A stretch of 64,000 nt of DNA from Gnetum montanum (Eukaryota; Streptophyta; Gnetopsida; Gnetales; Gnetaceae): positions 114,871 through 178,870 of the forward strand of contig MNCI01010863.1 of assembly GCA_015680685.1 (NCBI GenBank), in the 5' to 3' direction. Of this stretch, positions 19,358 to 31,060 are shown in pieces (the first letter of the stretch is position 1; each line of letters starts with the position of its first letter). The notes beneath the pieces were generated by a model. That model saw only the letters and a list, made by a program, of their open reading frames with translations. It did no database searches and was not told the origin of the DNA. Position numbers and translations under genes: made by a program.

Positions 19358-19559
19358 GTTTCAATGTTTGCTTAGTAGTTGATCTTACAAAGTTCATTGT
19401 ATCAAGAATCACAAAGTTTATCCTATAGATTTTTAATCAATCTTTTAACACATACACACACTTAAGAGCTTCAAACATATAACATGGCTTCGACATTTAA
19501 GGAAAAGTCATCACCTACTAAAGAAACTTAAAGGAGTCATGACAAAAGACATGATGAAA

Positions 19560-19861
19560 AATATTAGAGTGCACTCATGCAAATAAAAATTTCATATGCT
19601 TACACAGATTCATATTATTCTGACTTCACATTTATCTTCCATCATGATGAATAGCTGAGGTGGAGAGATTTGGAAGGCAATGTAGTTTTGCCTCTTGAAT
19701 GTTCAACACCATCAATGCTACAGGAAACCTTAATGAGGTTGAACCTTGGCCATGCACAAGAAGGATATCATGTTACTAAACATATGACATGGTCATATCA
19801 ACCCATGAAAGCGCAAGTAAGAAGGGATGTTGTCATGGAGACAAGACATGAGAATAACAAA
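19560..19861 (+). pseudogene. gag N-terminal part of element B, before the insertion of A
   Basis: Codons read FTFIFHHDE-stop-LRWRDLEGNVVLPL, parallel to FTFILHQDEQLRWRDLQGN in element A. It is broken by a stop and then by the insertion of A at 19861. The remainder of gag resumes after 27216. Confidence 0.7.
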
Positions 19862-20824
19862 TGATGAGACATGATATCGCATGCACTGCGATATCGCGTA
19901 CGCGATATCGCATCGTCCTTTGTGATATCGCGTACGCAATATCGCGGTCTACCGCTAAATCTATAAATAAGAGGTGGCACTCCCCTTATTTCCCATCCTA
20001 GGCTTAAAGTAGGGAAACTCTGGCGGTTTGATCACTCCAGAGATAGAATATTTTCCATGTGCCCGCAGTAGGAGTCCCCAAGTGAACGGATCTTTATTCG
20101 AGCAGCTTTGTACCTAAACGCAAGTTGTGTACGACAATAAAGACGAGCTTTGTGGATAAACCTTGTAGTGCATGGAATAGGATTTATTACTTGTTATTTA
20201 TTACATCTTATTTATTACCTGCATTAGCGAAGCATGAGTACGACTTGATTACGAGCATTGACGAATGTGTACGGCTAATCAAGGAATCAGCTGCTCATCG
20301 CGATTAGTCTCTCTCACCCTCAACTCCTAGAACGCGGGATGAGTATGACTTGATTACGAGCATCTCCGGATGTGTACAGCTAGTCAAGGAATCGGCTGCT
20401 CATCACGTTTAGGCCAGTTAAGTGCCTTAGTATGACCACTTCGAGCACGTGCGTTACGTGTGGTGATCCCAGTAATGATTAGCATTTGGTAGCCATAGTT
20501 GCATAGTTCAGGGTGTGTACGGTAAGTGGGAACGGATGTTGACGCTAGTTAATTTAGACTTAGGTCCTTAGTTAGAGTTAGTTAGCTTTCTCAACCCTTC
20601 ACCCTTTAGCATAGGAGAAAAATTAAAAAGCTATAAAAATCATATACCTCGGACTTACTTAACCATACACCTTGACAACAACAAGTAAGTCTGGGAAGAC
20701 AACGAATGATTAACCCCAAGTGTTCCATGGGGCGTTTAGGCATTTAGTCTGCGGAGTTCGACCGGATCGCATGTGCTATGCTCGTTTCGTATGGTTGAGT
20801 GTAGGGGTACCTCGCCACTCATCA
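19862..20824 (+). repeat. 5' LTR of element A
   Basis: 963 bp. U3 carries five imperfect copies of the palindrome CGCGATATCGCG (19870-19946), then TATAAATA at 19962-19969. TCTTTATT (20091-20098) and AATAAAGA (20136-20143) form a hairpin pair around the likely poly(A) signal. Two 105-bp-spaced repeats starting GAGTACGACTTGATTACGAG follow at 20236 and 20341. Confidence 0.93.
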
Positions 20825-20825
20825 T

Positions 20826-20844
20826 TGGCACCGTTGCCGGGGAC
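20826..20844 (+). promoter_or_regulatory. Primer binding site of element A (tRNA-Asp)
   Basis: TGGCACCGTTGCCGGGGAC lies one base after the 5' LTR. It agrees, with one change, with the TGGCGCCGTTGCCGGGGA type used by Athila and related plant gypsy elements and read as complementary to tRNA-Asp. Confidence 0.82.
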
Positions 20845-20964
20845 TAACTGTTTGTGCGTCGAATAGAACATAAAGGATATCACTTACATCGTTGTGAGCC
20901 TTAACGAACCTTCGGGTTAATCAAGATAGAAATTTATATAACGGTGAATTAGCACACCGATAAA

Positions 20965-22814
20965 ATGCTTTCTTCTCATAAGAGCAACTCACCACCTAAG
21001 GACCACACACGAGACAGTCAGCAAGCTAAAACACATAACCAAAATCAGCCAAGTCCTAAAAAATATAAGATGACATATACTCATCCTGATGAGTATATTC
21101 CTAATTTTACTTTTATTCTCCATCAGGATGAGCAGCTGCGGTGGAGAGATTTACAAGGTAACATTGTGTTACCCCTAGATCGATCAATCTCTCACATGCT
21201 TTTCCGTGCCTTGGCATAGATAGACATGACTGAACTATATGTTGAATACATTGCAGAAGATTTTAACATGAGGGATTATTATCCCACAAATGCCCAACGT
21301 ATGAGAGACTTAAGGTAGGAGAGTCAACATGCACTGTTGAAGGGCAAGGTCCTGCACGTCCTTAGCAAAATAGGAGATGAGGAACCCCTTATCACGGGTT
21401 CTTTAACAAAAGATGTTCCCCCTCCTAACGATGGTGAGGAGGTTGGGTATTAGAACCTATGATCAATGATACATATCCCTGGTTCTGATGCCTGTGAACA
21501 ACAACCACTTATGCTAAGGACGAGCACTTAGATTGTCACCACGATCGAGGTCGTAGCAACCAAAGAAAAGGCAAGAAACATCGTCATGGCGATGGTTCCC
21601 CTTCTTCTTCCCCTTCTTCACATCACTCATCCTCTCCTTCCACACCTGGGCGTAGCCACCATGAACATAAATGTGAGGATAAAAGTAAGAAGGATGAAAG
21701 ACCTCGACGGGAAAGTCGAGAGAGAGGACAAGGGCAAGGACGTAGGGAGAGTAGGGAACAACGCAGACATCACAGGCGTCATGAAAGAGATGATCATGAC
21801 GAGCCCCTACTCGCAACCCGAAGTATGCTTGACATAACGGAGGCAGTTAGGATTCCTACAAGGCATTTAAAAGATAGTTGGATCAAACGATTAGACATGA
21901 ATAACATCCCACAATTTGAAGGGGGATACAATGCTGATCCGCAAAATCATTTACGAGCATTCCACGATGCCTGTGCCTTGCAGAATATAGAAAATGAGTG
22001 GCAAAAACTTAAGTTGTTCCCAAGGACACTCACTAAAGAAGCAGAGAGTTGGTACCGGTCCTTAGAACCAGAAACCATTAGGAGGTGAAGTACGATGCTA
22101 GAACTATTCAATGAAAAGTATCAAACATACTCTAGAGTGTCCAATTTGCATAAGCAGATCCAAGGCTGGAAGCAAGGTAAACATGAACCCTTGGATGCTG
22201 CCATGACCTGCTACTACACATTGTTATATTGTTTCCTAGGCCATGGGTACACTCAGCAGGATCAACTTCGCCACATCGTGGATGGGCTAAGGCATGAAAC
22301 TAGAAGAACCCTTGGAACTTATGCCCAAGGGAGACTCTCACAACTTAGAGCCCATGAAGTACGTAGCTTGTTGGAACAAGTAGCAAAAAAAAAGGGTGAG
22401 CTACACAAAAGGGAAAGTGTGGAAGAGTATAACCGTGATCCCTCCCTTCGAAAGAATGGAGTGAAATTTTGTGATGAAGAGGATGAGTCACCAATCGAAG
22501 AGTTGGTGAACTGGAAGACCTTGCCACTTCAAAAACTCACAACAGAAATAGCGGCTAAGGTAGATGACATATGGAGTTCCTTACACTCTAAAATTGAAGC
22601 TGTCTTAAAAATCATAGAAGAGTCTAAGGTAGAACAAAGTAGTGACAAAGGTAAGAAAAAGTGGAGAAATTTAAGCCCTACACATAACAAGGGTAAGGGG
22701 AAAATCACTAACTCCGATGTGGCTGTGGACTCTGACACAAATGATGACGGTGGATGTGAGATCTGCCATTATGATCATCCTAAGGGATGTTGCCCCATCA
22801 TCTCACATCTATAG
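20965..22814 (+). pseudogene. gag of element A (broken)
   Basis: The first part (ATG 20965) is in frame 1 with stops after RALA and near 21318. The second part (21825-22814) is in frame 3, so at least one frameshift lies in the low-complexity basic stretch 21500-21820. A TGA replaces a Trp codon at 22086-22088 (RR-stop-STMLELFNEKY). The capsid-like core has KLFPRTLTKEAESWYRSL and LRHIVDGL. A zinc knuckle of form C-x2-C-x3-H-x3-C-C lies at 22755-22793 (CEICHYDHPKGCC). The product would form the virus-like particle. Confidence 0.85.
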
Positions 22815-24002
22815 GAGTTTGGGGTGTATGCGCTTAATCCAAGACTCAACCAACGGCAAACACCCTGAAGGTTACCTTATCCACAAGGTAACCCAAGGCA
22901 GTTCCACCAACCACTAACGTATTATCCAAGTGGAACTTCACCACAGCCCATCGGATAGCATCAGCAGTGGCAATACCCACAGTCATGGGGGATGCCATCG
23001 TTGAAACATCAGTACCCTTACTAGTAGCCTGACCCTTATGGATATTATGTGTAGCAGCTGATTTCTCCAAGTGACTCTATGAGTCACACAACCCCCAACT
23101 ATCACTACCAAGTTCGGGAGTACTTCAGAAGGACTCCTTCTCCTTCGGGAGACACTCCATACCCACACCATCCTCCTAATCTATCCCCACCTCTTCCACC
23201 ACAAGTAGTTCCCATAACACCTCCTACTCCAACAATGCAAGGGGAAGTTCCTCCTCAACCGCAACAACGTCATGTTACGAGAGCTGTAAATATCCAACCT
23301 GCTGCTGGTTCTGACAACTGTAAAAAGAGAAGATCTTACTTCAGAACCAAAAGCCCAGACAAACTCTCGCAACAACAAGCGGTTGGGCCCATGTACACTC
23401 CTCCATCACCATCTAACACTTCGGAGAACACTTCAGTCCAACAGAGCGTAACGCATACGATTATGTTAACACATACCATAATCGACTTGATTAAGGTAGG
23501 CCACCTTCCCAGGAAACTAACTAACCCCGGGAGTCCCTTAATCTATTTACAAATCACCAGGAACAAACCACATAGGGCTCTTCTTGACTCAGGTTCCGGA
23601 GTTAACTTAATATCACATGAGATGTATCATGCCTGGAACCTGCCACAGCTTAAGAAGAGTAACATTCAACTAGAGCTGGTAGACCAGTCCATCACCATTC
23701 CCTTGGGATTGGTGGAGGACATTATTACCACTGTGTGTGGTTGGTCTTACCCAGCTGATTTCCTGATGATTGAACTTAACAACAACGTAGGGGACTTCTC
23801 AATTATAATGGGAAGGGCATGGCTAAGCACAGTAGATGCATGCCTTAGGATCCGCGATCTTTCCTTGGAAATCTCTAAGGTAAACATTTGTGGAAAGATC
23901 GAGAAGAGGAAAGTTCCATGCATCACATACAGTGATTCATCGGGTGATGACATGGAGGAAATGCCTCCATGTGACAGGTGTGCTCTTGAAACTTTGAACT
24001 AA
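22815..24002 (+). pseudogene. gag tail and aspartic protease of element A
   Basis: The same frame as gag continues through a Pro/Gln-rich linker with several stops and is then open from 23079 to 24002. The retropepsin active site is LLDSGSGVNLIS (DSG at 23586-23594). It is followed by VDQSITIPLGLVED and the flap/late part FSIIMGRAWLS. The active-site triad is intact here, unlike in C and E. Confidence 0.85.
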
Positions 24003-24240
24003 AGATGCCTGTATGTAGCAACCACACAATAATTAGTAGACACCCCGTGGTTGACAGCTACTAGAAGGAGCAGAAAAATATGCATGGAATGAACTGAGGA
24101 AACCCACGCCCATAACGAAGGCATAGACACATTGGAATATGAGTGTCGCCAACTTCCACCCCTTAATCTAAGATCATCATTTGGGAGAAGTTGGACACTT
24201 TTAAGAAACTCAAACAGGCGCTCATTGTTTTGGATCTCTC
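24003..24240 (+). pseudogene. Deletion-scarred pol remnant of element A
   Basis: After protease the text matches the pre-RT linker (LEYECRQLPPLNL, compare HRQLPSTE in E). It then jumps to the RT/RNase H border (TFKKLKQALI near 24193-24222) and then directly to the post-pol sequence. At least two deletions removed RT, RNase H and integrase. Confidence 0.72.
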
Positions 24241-26249
24241 CCTTTCCACTCAGTCATGGGGGAGATGGCCACCTATGCTAATCATATGGGGCCCTCAGTT
24301 CTTTTTTGATTTTTTTACACATTTTTGTTTTACAACATTTTTTGTTTTACAAATTTTTGTTTTACAAATTTCTTTAACTTTTCTAATTTTTGTTTTACAA
24401 CTTTCTTTAACTTTTCTAGTTTTTGTTTTACACCATCGTTATACTTTTTCCATTTTTGTGTGTGTGTGTGTGCCATCCACCCTCTAAGTTTGTCCCATAA
24501 TAAGCGTTCTTCATGATGCTATGAACTATTTTCATATTGATTGCTAATGTTTGGTTTTTACCTTTAAGTCACAATGTTGATACTAAGGTATGTTTCTTTT
24601 GATATGATAGGCAATGAGTTCACTTCATCCATCCATCCACCAGTTTCTATGGTCTCTCTCGGCTTGGAAATGTACAGTCCCTTCTTAATAAGAACTTAAA
24701 CAAATCGGTGACTGGGCATTTCTCAAACTAAGGAAGGACTCAAGGATTGAAAAGGGTGTGACTTCAAGAGAACTTGATGCTTTTGTGTTGGTCATTCTCT
24801 TGGGTGCTTGAATGTTTCTTCTTGTGTTTTCTTGCCATTTCGATGTTACCCGATTATCGAAAGCTGAGACAATAAAAATAATCAAGTCTTTGCATGGTGT
24901 GGTTCTCATGCATAAAAACACAAAAAAAAAACAAAAAAAAACAAAAAACAAAAAAAAGAAGAAGAAGAGAGAAAAAGTGAGAATTCAAAGCACACCCCTT
25001 AGACGGAATAAATACTTGGGCTACAAGCATTGGTTATGGAACCAAAAGTGTTCCCTCTAACTAAGGCCCTTCTCGCTTCTCATTTTCTCATTTGTTTCGT
25101 CGGAATGGTGGTGTATCTTGGAGAGTGCATTCTTGTTGTCCAAGTGGATGGTTTAACCGAATGCGTTGATGCGAAGTCACTGGATGTGGTTGGTTTGCGG
25201 CTAGAGTTGGAATGAGATTTGCCAAGTCACATTAATCATCAAACACACAAGGGGCTGTACACCACCTTGTTCTTAGGATTCCATTCCATTCTCTTCTCTC
25301 CATCCTTCTCTACATTGTTCACCTCATTGCCGGTTGTATCATTAGTGTATATATTTTGGTTGATGCATTGTTTTTTTTTTTGGTAAATTCTTGTGGTTAA
25401 GACTTTAACTCTTGTTCCAAATGACATTCCCAGGGCCTATGGACTCTTTGAATGTAGGTTTGTCAGGGCATTAAGGACATGAGATTACTTTGGGGAGGAC
25501 CCACTAACATTCCTATTTAGAGAATTAGTTAAATTCTTTCCCTTAACATTTTGCAATTAATTTTATTTTGTTCATTTCCATCTTGACATCCATTTCATCG
25601 ATGCCATAGTTGTCCCTTTTTATCTATCTTTCTTACTCCTTTTCTTTCTCCATTCTAACACTACCAGAGGTTCACGATTAGTCATGGGAGTACGTGGCCT
25701 GATTTTTTCGATTTTCTCCTAGCCCCGAAATTTTTGATTTTCTTCCTAACCCCTACACCTTCGGTAGTCATTAGTAACATATTCCCAGATCCATATCAAC
25801 CATACCACAACCTAGCCAATGGACTTACACCGTAGCAAAGTATCAACTGCATTGAGATTCATTTACCCTTGCTAATTAAGATTGTGTTGTGTGTGTAGAT
25901 GGCGACCATGTAATAATGAATTGGATCTAGAGCAAACACTTGGAATGGAGCAACGTTGAAGTAGCTATGCAAGGAGCAAGATCGATGACGCACTTATGGA
26001 TGGACAGCGAAGGCACAATCTTGGCGTTGGCAGCAGTAACACTTCTTTCTCTCTCTCTTTCTCAGCTACCAACTAAGGCCTGATATAATTGTAATAAGGT
26101 GTTCACCCTTGTTGTCATGAACACCAATTTTGTGAAGTCTTGTAATGATGATCTGTTCCCATGTCATCCCATTAATTTCATTCCCCTCAATAATTCCATA
26201 CCTTCCCGATATTATTGTAAGGAACTCGAGGATGAGTTTTCATTCAGTC
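24241..26249 (+). other. Post-pol noncoding region of element A (short type)
   Basis: It starts with the PPT-like CAGTCATGGGGGAGATGG (24251-24268). T-rich repeats of TTTTGTTTTACAA follow, then a (GT)n run at about 24458-24472 and an A-rich tract at 24914-24960. A conserved TTTGGGGAGGACCCACT lies at 25488-25504. No accessory gene is present, unlike in elements B and C. Confidence 0.7.
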
Positions 26250-26258
26250 GTGGGGGTA
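26250..26258 (+). promoter_or_regulatory. Polypurine tract of element A
   Basis: GTGGGGGTA directly precedes the 3' LTR and is the expected plus-strand primer site. The same TGGGGGTA precedes the 3' LTRs of C, E and F on the minus strand. Confidence 0.8.
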
Positions 26259-27211
26259 TGATGAGACGCGATATCGCGGCCGTCGCGATATCGCGTCGTC
26301 CCCTGCGATATCGCGTACGCGATATCGCGGTCCACCTCCAAATCTATAAATAAGAGGCGGCACTCCCCTTATTTCCCATCCTAGGCTTAAAGTAGGAAAA
26401 ATCTGGCAGTTTGATCACTCCAAAGATAGAATATTTTCCATGTGCCCGCAGTAGGAGTCCCTAAGTGAATGGATCTTTATTCGAGCAGCTTTGTACCTGA
26501 ACGCAGGTTGTGTACGACAATAAAGACGAGCTTTGTAGATAAACCTTGCAGTGCATGGAATAGGATTTATTACTTATTATTTATTACATGTTATTTATTA
26601 CCTACATTAGCGCAGCATGAGTACGACTTGATTACGAGCATTGACGAATGTGTACGGATAATCAAGGAATCGGCTGCTCATCGCGATTAGTCTCTCTCAC
26701 CCTCAACTCCTAGAACGCGGGATGAGTATGACTTGATTACGAGCATCTCCGGATGTATACGGCTAGTCAAGGAATCGGCTGCTCATCACGTTTAGGCCAG
26801 TTAAGTGCCTTAGTATGACCACTTCGAGCACATGCGTTATGTGTGGTGATCCCAGTAATGATTAGCATTTGGTAGCCATAGTTGCATAGTTCAGGGTGTG
26901 TACGGTAAGTGGGAATAGATGCTGCTAACGCTAGTTAATTTAGACTTAGTCCTTAGTTAGAGTTAGCTAGTTTCTCAACCCTTCACCTTGATAGCATAGG
27001 AGAAAAACATTCAAAAGCTATAAAAATCATATACCTTGGACTTACTTAACCATACACCATGACAACAACAAGTAAGTCTGGGAAGACAATGAATGATTAA
27101 CCCCAAGTGTTCCATGGGGCGTTTAGGCATTTAGTCTACGGAGTTCGATCAGATCACGTGTGCTACACTTGTTTCGTATGGTTGAGTGTAGGGGTACCTC
27201 GCCACTCATCA
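26259..27211 (+). repeat. 3' LTR of element A
   Basis: 953 bp, closely matching 19862-20824 except in the palindrome array. CGCGATATCGCG is exact at 26267, 26284 and 26318, with TGCGATATCGCG at 26304. TATAAATA follows at 26345. Confidence 0.93.
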
Positions 27212-27216
27212 ACAAA

Positions 27217-28800
27217 GGAAAGAAAGTAACCCATAATGTTGTTCTAGAAGAAATCAATGATGATACATTCATAATGGAAAAACTACACCAAACCCATGAA
27301 TCCCATTCATAGACACCTATCATTCGTCTATAGGAGCCTATCAAAGTATAATTGCAGTCAGCCCTTGTGAAAACACCTAGGAGAGATGTAGAAAACTCCA
27401 CACATAGGCAAAGCTCAAGGCCTAGAGCTTTTGTAGAACTACATGAGAATAAATCACAGAGTCATAGAAGGAGAACCAATTGACACCATTTTCCAACTAC
27501 TTCCTCTTTATCCTCATGATCATTAGTGGAATCCAACAAGAGGGAACAAAGACCCAAAGACTATGACAAGGAAAGATGTAGGAATCATGAGAGACATGAA
27601 TAATGAAGAAGATACCTTGATGAAGAAGAAGATGACTATGAACAACAAAGAAATAAAATTAGGCATGAAGAGAGGGAATGACACTATGAGCATCAAAGGG
27701 GTCACAACTACAACTAAGCCTATGAACCTGACAATCATGAAGAACCCCTACTAGCCATTGGTAGCATGATTAACATTAGAGAGGCAGTGTACATCCTTAG
27801 TAGGCACATAAGGGATATTCACATCAAGTGACTGGACATGAATAATATCCCCAAATTTAAAGGTAGATATAATGCAAATCCATAGCACCATCTTCAAGCA
27901 TTCCATGATGCCTATGCCCTTCATAATATCAAGAGTGATTGGCATACGTTAAAGTTGTTTCCCAAGACTCTCATCAATGAAGTAAAAAGCTGGTACTAAT
28001 TCTTAGAACCAGAATCGATCCAAAGATGGAGTACCATGCTAGAGCTCTTCAATGATAAGTATCAAGCCTATTCAAAAGTCTCCAATTTAAGGAAATAGAT
28101 CCAATGATAAAAGCAAGGGACACATGAATCCCTTGACATGATAGTGGGTAAACATTACTCTTTATTACATAGATGCCCAAGCCATGGATTTTTGCAAAGG
28201 GAACAACTAAGGCATATTATTGATGGGTTAAAGAACAAGACTAGAGAAACCCTTGGGGTATATGCCAAAGGAAGATTACCAAAAATGACAACCCATCAAA
28301 TTCAAAGACTGATAGACTAGGTGGCCAAAGAAGAAGGAGAATTCAAGAAAAGGGAATCAGTTGAGGAATACAACTAAGATCCTATAATAAGGAAAAGAGA
28401 TGTTAGAATGTGCGATAGATAAGAAGAAGAAACCTTAGAGGATGTCATTCAAAATAAGACTCTACCAATTCAAGAATTAGTCAATGACATTATAACAAAG
28501 GTGGAGAAAATGTGGGACTCAATAGATGAGAAATTTGGTACTGCATTTAAGATAGCGAATGAGAGGACTGAACAAGTGTTAAACAAGAACAAAGAAAAGA
28601 AGAAAAGAAGAGATAATAGATGAGAGAATTACAAACATAAAGAAAAAGTTGCTGCAATTGAGCAATTTACAAACTCTGGTTCAAGAGATGAGGAAGGATG
28701 CAAAGTATGCCAATATGAACATCCTAAGGGATGTTGTCTTATCATGGGCCACTTGCAAGAGTCTAGGGCATATGCACTTAACTTGAGATTTTTCAAGAAG
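27217..28800 (+). pseudogene. gag of element B after the A insertion
   Basis: Fragments such as LQAFHDAYALHNIKSDWHTLKLFP (broken by stops), REQLRHIIDGLKNKTRETLG and an atypical knuckle CKVCQYEHPKGCC at 28699-28737 align with gag of A. Many stop codons are present (for example 27828, 27883 and 28318). Confidence 0.78.
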
Positions 28801-29329
28801 CAAATGCCAATATGATTACCTTACCCACAAGGTAATCTCAAACAACCCTTCCAACCATAATACTATCTAAGCAAAGCCTATCCTTAGCCAAAGAGTAATA
28901 CCAACATCAGTGGCAACAACCATAAGCATGGGAAATGCCACTGCTGAGGCAATAATACCCATATAGGTAACCATATCCTTATGGATATTATGTTCAATGT
29001 CCAATCTTTCTAAGAAATGCTTCAATCCATACTTTCTCTCACTACTATCCACTAGAGTATTACAAGCCCACTACTCCAAGAATGGATCCAAATCCTTACG
29101 CACATCAAATAACAACTAGATCATCAATTTAATCTTTTAACTCTCTATTACCAATATTGCCATCGATTATGTAGGAAGAACTACATACATAACCATAATA
29201 AAAGAATTCTACCAGGCTAGTAAATACATAAGAAAATATGATAATGAATGAACCTAAATCCAAGAAATGTCCATTTTTCAAAACAAGTCCAGAAAAAGTT
29301 CAAAGAATGGGAACTTCACCCACATTAAC

Positions 29330-29780
29330 CTTATCCACACATACTCAAGGCAATAGTAAGCTTTTACATTCTACAAATTCTGGGTTAGGAGTAAACCTAA
29401 TTTCACAAGATATGTACAAAGCTTTAAATCTTCCTCCACTGAAAAAGAGCAACATCTGATTAGAGCTTGCAGACTAGTCAATTAGTATTCCACTTAGATA
29501 GGTGGACGATGTCATTACCACCATAAGTGGTTAGTCTTATCTTGCTGACTTCTTAGTGATACATGTGGGGAAAAATAAGGGATAATTTCTTATAATCATG
29601 GGAAGAGCATGGCTTAGCACTATGGATGCTAAGCTAGGAATTAGAGACATGCCCTTGGAAATTTCCAAGGAAGATGAGGCCAGAATCATATAGAGATGTC
29701 AAGTTCAATGTATCACATACAACAATAACAAGTGCAATTGCATGCAAAAAAAAGGACCATCAAATAAGAAATCAATACAT
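29330..29780 (+). pseudogene. Aspartic protease remnant of element B
   Basis: NSGLGVNLISQDMYKALNLP stands where A has DSGSGVNLISHEMYHAWNLP. The catalytic Asp is changed to Asn. IIMGRAWLSTMDAKLGIRD follows near 29596. Stops are frequent. Confidence 0.75.
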
Positions 29781-30269
29781 CATGCAATTAATGCCTAAAA
29801 GATATGTGTGTGCAACAATGCTTGTATGTAGTAGCCACCAAACAAAAGGGCATCTAGTGGTTGATTACTAAAAAAGAAATAGTAAAAAATGTACATGCAA
29901 CCATCTAATCAAATTGTAAGTTCCTATGTTGAAGAAGCTGATGAGTTAGAGTAGTTAAGGAAGAAACACCCCTATGTACACTCACATCAACAAGAAGAAA
30001 TCAAGTTGGAATAGCTAAAAATCCTAGACAAGTATTAGCCAAAACCTTTAGAGTTGAAAGACCTACTGAAAGTACTAGATTATGCTTTTCAAAATAATAA
30101 GAAACTAGTAATTATTAACATCAATCTTCATAAAGAACAAAAGAGAAGATTATTGTAAGTGCTAAATAAATGACCGACAACATTTGCATGATCCTATGAT
30201 AAAGTAATAGGCATTGATTCATGCATATGTCAACACTAAATTTATATAGATCTAGCTATCAAACCATGC

Positions 30270-31060
30270 CGCTAGCCTCAAAGAAGATTGAATCCTAAAC
30301 TTAAAGAAGTTGTAAAATAAGAATCAGAGAAACTATTAAAAGTAAGATCCATCTATCCCATAGCAGACAATGAATGGATTGGTCCCTTAGTCATTGTTCC
30401 AAAGAAAGGTGGCAATTAGAGGGTCTGCTGACTTTTGGTTGTTGAATTTAGCAACATTCAAGGACCACTTTCCTCTACCATTTGTTGACCAAATCCTTGA
30501 TACCATTGTAGGACACTAGTACTACAATTTCCTTAATAGGTACAATGGGTATAACTAGATTTGCATTACACTAGAAGATTAAGAGAAGACCACATTCACT
30601 AGTCCATGGGGAACATTTGCCCACATCAGATGCCTTTTGGCTTGTGGAATGCTGCTACTTTCCAAAGACTGGTACTGAGCAACTTCCCAAAACATGTTGG
30701 TAATGGAATAGAGGTATTTATGGATGATTTTTCCACTTATGGGCTAGACTTCAAACAAGCATTGGACTAACTATAGTAGGTTTTGAAAAGATGTGTTGAA
30801 ACTAATTTAAAGCTCAATTGGGAAAAGAGCCATCTAATGGTCCAAGATGGTATTGTTATGGGACATGGAGAATTTCAAAAAGGAATAGAGGTAGATTTAG
30901 ATAAAATAAGAGTCATTCAAATTATCATCTAGAGGCCACAGACTATTAAGGATGTTAGATCATTCCTTGGCCATACTAGATATTATAGAAGATTCATTGA
31001 AAATTTTTCAAAAATAGCAAAGCTACTAATAGAACTAACAAAGAAAGAGGCACTGTTGTA
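30270..31060 (+). pseudogene. Reverse transcriptase remnant of element B
   Basis: Recognisable blocks in order: NPKLKEVV, IYPIADNEW, PLVIVPKKG, the catalytic-type FMDDFSTYG near 30719-30745, and [14 protein letters not shown] near 30957. Several stops and small frameshifts interrupt it. FMDD replaces the more common YVDD/YMDD form. Confidence 0.8.

Larger units (their letters stand above)
19862..27211 (+). mobile_element. Element A: short, internally deleted Ty3/gypsy retrotransposon nested in B
   Basis: LTRs 19862-20824 and 26259-27211 share the terminal inverted repeat TGATGAG/CTCATCA and are flanked by a perfect 5-bp duplication ACAAA (19857-19861 and 27212-27216). It has a primer site, gag, protease and polypurine tract. 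Nearly all of the reverse transcriptase, RNase H and integrase is missing, and the region after pol is only 2 kb. It is the best preserved element here, but could move only with help from another. Confidence 0.93.

Noticed and set aside
19862-19868. TGATGAG at LTR starts as a C box of a C/D snoRNA
   Set aside because: It is the LTR terminal inverted repeat with CTCATCA at the other end, and no D box with guide layout is present.
26267-26329. Palindrome array as a CRISPR-like or satellite array
   Set aside because: Units are 12 bp with 5-8 or 2 bp gaps, only four copies, confined to LTR U3 in a plant genome.
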